Shown piece by piece: positions 60,536 to 64,000 of a DNA stretch of 64,000 nucleotides. The notes beneath the pieces were generated by a model. That model was not told where the DNA came from. It saw only the letters and a program-made list of their open reading frames with translations, and made no database searches. Every line of letters begins with the position of its first letter. Within the stretch, counting starts at the first letter, position 1. Source of the DNA: Maritalea sp049801075 (GTDB lineage Bacteria > Pseudomonadota > Alphaproteobacteria > Rhizobiales > Devosiaceae); NCBI RefSeq assembly GCF_049801075.1, contig NZ_JBNAGG010000001.1, positions 124,001-188,000 of the forward strand. The letters are read 5' to 3'. The position numbers and the translations under genes are program-made.

Positions 60536-61066
60536 ATGAGCATTTTGAAGAAAATTTCCATTGCGATGCTGGCATCAGCAGCAATGACGGCAGGCGCGTC
60601 CGCAGCGGACCCTGTGATTGATTATACACCAGCACCTGCTCAACCTGCATATTCTGATCCTGGTTTTGACTGGAATCGTTTCTATGCTGGTGTAAACGGT
60701 GCATATGTAAATGCGGCATCAGACGTTTGGGGCATTGGTGCTCTTGCTGGTATGAACACACAGTTCGACCAAATGGTGTTTGGTTTCGAAGTGTCAGCAC
60801 AAGCCAACTATGACGGCGGCACATATTATGGTGCTCAGTATGACCTAACAGGTCGTGCCGGTTACTTGGTATCTGACGATGTATTGCTTTACGGTGTTGG
60901 TGGTATCGGCCATCACTTCGGCGATGCGGTTGGTATTGCTGGTGCCGGTATCGAGTTTGCCGTTTCTGACGATGTGACCATTGGTTCTGAGTACAACTGG
61001 TCATTCACAGACATGGGCACTTCAAGCCACGCAATCGACGCAAAAGCACGTTGGTACTTCAACTAG
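60536..61066 (+). CDS. Small outer-membrane beta-barrel protein (Omp25/RopB-like), copy 3
   Basis: 176 residues: signal peptide MSILKKISIAMLASAAMTAGASAADP, an Ala/Pro-rich linker, then PGFDWNRFYAGVNGAYVNAASDVWGIGALAGMNTQFDQMVFGFEVSAQANYDGGTYYGAQYDLTGRAGYLVSDDVLLYGVGGIGHHF and the end AKARWYFN. Closest to copy 2. The ATG at 60536 has GGAGG five bases upstream; an in-frame ATG at 60497 would add 13 residues ahead of the signal peptide. Expected highly expressed, since codon use is biased and it has its own promoter and terminator. Confidence 0.87.
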   Translation: MSILKKISIAMLASAAMTAGASAADPVIDYTPAPAQPAYSDPGFDWNRFYAGVNGAYVNAASDVWGIGALAGMNTQFDQMVFGFEVSAQANYDGGTYYGAQYDLTGRAGYLVSDDVLLYGVGGIGHHFGDAVGIAGAGIEFAVSDDVTIGSEYNWSFTDMGTSSHAIDAKARWYFN

Positions 61067-61094
61067 GTTGAAGCTACTCAACAAAGTGTTTGAT

Positions 61095-61126
61095 AGAGCG
61101 CTCCTTCTTGGGGCGCTCTTTTTTTT
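61095..61126 (+). terminator. Terminator of barrel copy 3
   Basis: AGAGCGCTCC / GGGGCGCTCT stem (10 pairs, one G-U), 5-base loop, then eight T. Confidence 0.92.
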
Positions 61127-61220
61127 ATGACTAAAAAAATCAAGTTTTTAAAACTATTTACGCTAGCTGCCATATTTGGTTTGAATGGTGAGATAAATTA
61201 AAATTTTGAAGTTAAAGCCC

Positions 61221-61249
61221 TTGAAACGAGTATGGTGTTGGCGTAAGCC
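61221..61249 (+). promoter_or_regulatory. Candidate promoter of the nuo operon
   Basis: TTGAAA (61221-61226), 17-base spacer, TAAGCC (61244-61249), about 90 bases before nuoA. Weak -10 box; the call is tentative. Confidence 0.35.
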
Positions 61250-61341
61250 GTACCAAATCGAAGTTTCGGCTCAAAAGTTTGAGTCTGGCTTGTGACAAAT
61301 TCTTTGGCTGAGTATCAGCTGTCAAAAAAGGCAAGGCAATT

Positions 61342-61707
61342 ATGACCGAATTGCTCTCTCAGTATCTGCCCGTGATCATTTTTGTTGGTTTATCCGCAGT
61401 GATCGGTTTGGCACTTTTGGTTGCTCCATTCATTATCGCTATCAAACGTCCGGATCCTGAAAAGGTTTCTGCGTATGAATGTGGTTTTGAAGCATTTGAT
61501 GATGCGCGGATGAAATTTGATATCCGCTTTTATCTGGTGGCAATCTTGTTCATCATTTTTGACCTTGAGGTTGCATTTCTCTTTCCGTGGGCAGTCGCCT
61601 TCAAAGATGTTGGCTGGTTCGGCTTTTGGGCCATGATGATCTTCTTGGGTGTTTTGACCATTGGCTTTATTTATGAATGGCGCAAAGGGGCATTGGAATG
61701 GGATTAG
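61342..61707 (+). CDS. nuoA: NADH-quinone oxidoreductase subunit A
   Basis: Membrane subunit at the quinone-site junction of complex I. 121 residues with three transmembrane helices and the conserved loop DPEKVSAYECGFEAFDDARMKFDIRFYLVAILFIIFDLEVAFLFPW, including the Cys used in conformational switching and the acidic residues of TM2. First gene of the nuo operon; its end overlaps nuoB by ten bases. Confidence 0.97.
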   Translation: MTELLSQYLPVIIFVGLSAVIGLALLVAPFIIAIKRPDPEKVSAYECGFEAFDDARMKFDIRFYLVAILFIIFDLEVAFLFPWAVAFKDVGWFGFWAMMIFLGVLTIGFIYEWRKGALEWD

Positions 61708-62276
61708 ACAATAATTCAACATTGGTTGCACCGCAGCCAAAGGGCATTATCGATCCCAAAACCGGTAAGCCAATCGGCGCGGATGATCCGTTCTTTCTCG
61801 ATGTAAATGACCAGTTGGCCGACAAAGGCTTTTTGGTGACGGCGACTGATGACCTAATCAATTGGGCGCGCACCGGGTCTCTGATGTGGATGACATTTGG
61901 TTTGGCATGCTGCGCTGTTGAAATGATGCACATGTCTATGCCGCGTTATGATGGCGAACGCTTTGGCTTTGCGCCGCGTGCTTCCCCGCGCCAATCTGAC
62001 GTGATGATTGTGGCTGGTACATTGACCAACAAAATGGCGCCTGCATTGCGCAAGGTTTATGACCAAATGCCTGAGCCACGCTATGTGATTTCCATGGGCT
62101 CATGTGCCAATGGCGGTGGCTATTATCACTATTCATATTCTGTGGTGCGCGGTTGTGACCGTGTGGTGCCTGTCGACATTTATGTGCCGGGGTGCCCACC
62201 AACAGCAGAAGCTTTGCTTTATGGCGTGTTGCTGCTGCAAAAGAAATTGCGCCGTACCGGCACTATTGAGCGATAA
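61698..62276 (+). CDS. nuoB: NADH-quinone oxidoreductase subunit B
   Basis: Holds cluster N2, the last Fe-S cluster before quinone. 192 residues with the ligand set GLACCAVEMM (tandem Cys), GSCANGGGYYHYSYSVVRGCDRVVPVDIYVPGCPPTAEALLYG. The ATG at 61698 is chosen since it gives the family N-terminus; the frame extends to 61677 inside nuoA. It is 14 bases before nuoC. Confidence 0.97.
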   Translation: MGLDNNSTLVAPQPKGIIDPKTGKPIGADDPFFLDVNDQLADKGFLVTATDDLINWARTGSLMWMTFGLACCAVEMMHMSMPRYDGERFGFAPRASPRQSDVMIVAGTLTNKMAPALRKVYDQMPEPRYVISMGSCANGGGYYHYSYSVVRGCDRVVPVDIYVPGCPPTAEALLYGVLLLQKKLRRTGTIER

Positions 62277-62290
62277 GGGGCAGGGGGCAA

Positions 62291-62893
62291 ATGGATTCTA
62301 CCCTTTCAGAACTTGGCGAATATATCAGCGCAAAATTGGCTGACGCGGTGCTGTCAGTTGAAAGTAGCTTTGGTGAATTGACGCTAAATGTGGCCGCCGA
62401 GTCCATTGTGGATGTGGCGCGCTTTTTGCGTGATGATAGCCAATGTCAGTTTAGCTGCATCATCGATATTTGTGGTGTTGATTATCCACAACGTGTCGAT
62501 CGCTTTGACGTTGTCTATCATTTCTTGAGCCCAACTCAGAATTTGCGCATTCGCGTAAAGCTGAAAACAGACGAAGACACAGCCGTGGCTTCGATCTGTG
62601 AGGTTTATCCTGGTGCTGATTGGTTTGAGCGTGAAGCCTACGATATGTATGGCATCTTGTTCGTTAATCACCCGGATTTGCGTCGTTTGCTCACTGATTA
62701 TGGTTTTGAAGGGTTCCCGTTGCGTAAGGACTTCCCGCTCACTGGCTTTGTGGAAGTGCGTTACAACGAAGAATTGCAGCGCGTCGTGTATGAGCCCGTG
62801 AAGCTCACCCAAGAATTCCGCTCATTTGACTATTTGTCACCATGGGAAGGCACTGACTATGTGCTACCGGGTGATGAAAAGGCGCAAGGTTGA
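62291..62893 (+). CDS. nuoC: NADH-quinone oxidoreductase subunit C
   Basis: Peripheral-arm subunit (30 kDa type) without cofactors. 200 residues with the signature WFEREAYDMYGILFVNHPDLRRLLTDYGFEGFPLRKDFPLTGFVEVRY and the terminal EFRSFDYLSPWEG. AGGGGG lies before ATG 62291. Separate from nuoD, unlike the fused NuoCD of E. coli. Confidence 0.97.
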   Translation: MDSTLSELGEYISAKLADAVLSVESSFGELTLNVAAESIVDVARFLRDDSQCQFSCIIDICGVDYPQRVDRFDVVYHFLSPTQNLRIRVKLKTDEDTAVASICEVYPGADWFEREAYDMYGILFVNHPDLRRLLTDYGFEGFPLRKDFPLTGFVEVRYNEELQRVVYEPVKLTQEFRSFDYLSPWEGTDYVLPGDEKAQG

Positions 62894-62903
62894 GGATCGT
62901 ATT

Positions 62904-64000
62904 ATGAGCGAAGCGCAACTTAGAAATTTCAACATCAACTTCGGTCCTCAGCACCCGGCGGCGCACGGTGTGCTGCGTTTGGTGCTTGAGCTGGACGGCG
63001 AAGTGGTGGAGCGGGTTGACCCGCACGTGGGCTTGTTGCACCGCGGCACTGAAAAGCTGATTGAGCACAAAACCTATCTGCAGGCTGTGCCTTATTTCGA
63101 CCGCCTCGACTATGTGGCGCCGATGAACCAAGAGCACGCTTTTGCTTTGGCGGTTGAACGCCTGTTGGGCATTACTGTGCCGAAGCGCGGTCAGCTTATC
63201 CGTGTGCTTTATTCCGAAATTGGTCGGATTTTGAACCATTTGCTCAACGTGACAACTCAAGCCATGGACGTTGGTGCGCTTACGCCGCCATTGTGGGGCT
63301 TTGAAGAGCGCGAAAAGCTGATGATCTTTTACGAACGTGCCTGTGGCGCGCGTATGCACGCCGCTTATGTTCGTCCCGGTGGTGTACACCAAGACCTGCC
63401 GCCTGAGTTGATCGACGATATCGAAGCTTGGTGTGACCCATTCTTGGATGTTTGTGACGACATTGAAGGCTTGTTGACCAATAACCGTATTTTTAAACAG
63501 CGGAACGTGGATATCGCCACAGTGAAGTTAGAAGATGCGTGGGCATGGGGCTTTTCTGGCGTGATGGTTCGTGGCTCTGGCGCGAAATGGGATTTGCGTA
63601 GAAGTCAGTCTTATGAATGCTATGACGAGCTAGAGTTCGACATTGCGATTGGTAAGAACGGTGACTGCTATGACCGTTATCTGGTGCGCATGGAAGAAAT
63701 GCGCCAGTCCGTACGGATCATGAAGCAATGTATCGATTTGTTGCGCTCACCTGATGGACAGGGTCCAATTTCTTCGATTGATGGCAAGATTGTGCCACCA
63801 AAGCGCGGTGAGATGAAGCAATCAATGGAAGGGTTGATCCACCACTTTAAACTTTACACTGAAGGCTACAAGGTGCCCGAAGGCGAAGTTTATGCGGCGG
63901 TGGAAGCTCCGAAGGGTGAGTTTGGCGTTTATCTGGTGTCTGATGGCACCAACAAGCCATATCGCTGTAAAATTCGTGCGCCAGGGTTTGCGCACATGTC
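62904..64000 (+). CDS. nuoD: NADH-quinone oxidoreductase subunit D, 5' part (cut by window edge)
   Basis: Forms the quinone cavity with NuoB. The frame opens at ATG 62904, after GAGG, and is still open at the last base, so about 365 of roughly 395 residues are visible. It begins MSEAQLRNFNINFGPQHPAAHGVLRLVLELDGEVVERVDPHVGLLHRGTEKLIEHKTY, the NuoD signature with the conserved HPAAHG His, and continues with PYFDRLDYVAPMNQEHAF and VYLVSDGTNKPYRCKIRAPGFAH near the edge. The gene lies 10 bases after nuoC, same operon. Confidence 0.97.
   Translation, partial: MSEAQLRNFNINFGPQHPAAHGVLRLVLELDGEVVERVDPHVGLLHRGTEKLIEHKTYLQAVPYFDRLDYVAPMNQEHAFALAVERLLGITVPKRGQLIRVLYSEIGRILNHLLNVTTQAMDVGALTPPLWGFEEREKLMIFYERACGARMHAAYVRPGGVHQDLPPELIDDIEAWCDPFLDVCDDIEGLLTNNRIFKQRNVDIATVKLEDAWAWGFSGVMVRGSGAKWDLRRSQSYECYDELEFDIAIGKNGDCYDRYLVRMEEMRQSVRIMKQCIDLLRSPDGQGPISSIDGKIVPPKRGEMKQSMEGLIHHFKLYTEGYKVPEGEVYAAVEAPKGEFGVYLVSDGTNKPYRCKIRAPGFAHM

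Overview
The window looks like chromosomal DNA of a marine or aquatic alphaproteobacterium, most likely of the order Hyphomicrobiales (Rhizobiales). The evidence is gene content and order: NDUFA12/DUF2155 next to aat-accC-accB-aroQ, an rne/amiC/ponA/prfB block, a long suf operon opened by a second cysteine desulfurase, glnB-glnA, and the run tig ... clpP-clpX-lon-hup-tRNA-Val-tRNA-Asp ... nuoABCD. DUF2155, DUF455 and Omp25-like short barrels point the same way. I cannot name a genus. GC is moderate, roughly 50% by eye.

Layout. 0-8 kb: the tail of a response regulator, two small envelope or respiratory genes, aat, the acetyl-CoA carboxylase pair accC/accB, aroQ, a DsbA-like thiol oxidoreductase, an M48 TPR protease and a class I aminotransferase. 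8-19 kb: RNase E facing an envelope block (AMIN amidase, penicillin-binding protein 1A, M23 peptidase), prfB with its programmed frameshift, a DUF455 ferritin-like protein and a Bcp peroxiredoxin. 19-25 kb: a giant AsmA/DUF3971 protein, a cytidine deaminase, tyrS and an alpha/beta hydrolase. 25-32.4 kb: the iron-sulfur assembly operon (desulfurase-sufB-55 aa membrane protein-sufC-sufD-sufS-DUF59-sufA), preceded by a promoter and an Irr/ICE-like palindrome. 32-39.5 kb: a GGDEF protein, a DEAD-box helicase, parE, a hairpin-rich 780-nt gap and an ABC-F ATPase.

39.5-47.3 kb is the most accessory-looking part: a sulfotransferase-fold protein with degraded cofactor motifs, an AT-rich orphan with a CxxC...SHxxP...CxxC zinc-site pattern, a periplasmic PQQ-type sugar dehydrogenase, and a MacB-like ATPase/permease/adaptor exporter. 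47.4-49.3 kb: glnB-glnA with a candidate sigma-54 promoter. 49.5-58.7 kb: tRNA-Leu, trigger factor, a DUF308 membrane protein, NAD(P)HX repair, and the protein quality-control set clpP, clpX, lon, then HU. 58.7-61.1 kb: tRNA-Val, tRNA-Asp and a tandem of three small outer-membrane barrels. 61.3 kb to the end: the start of the complex I operon, with nuoD cut by the window edge.

I found no phage, insertion sequence, CRISPR array or rRNA. No clear-cut new multi-gene system is visible. The best candidates for undescribed biology are the small membrane protein inside the suf operon, the structured leader before the ABC-F gene, the zinc-site orphan, the probable sulfotransferase pseudoenzyme and the barrel triplet.
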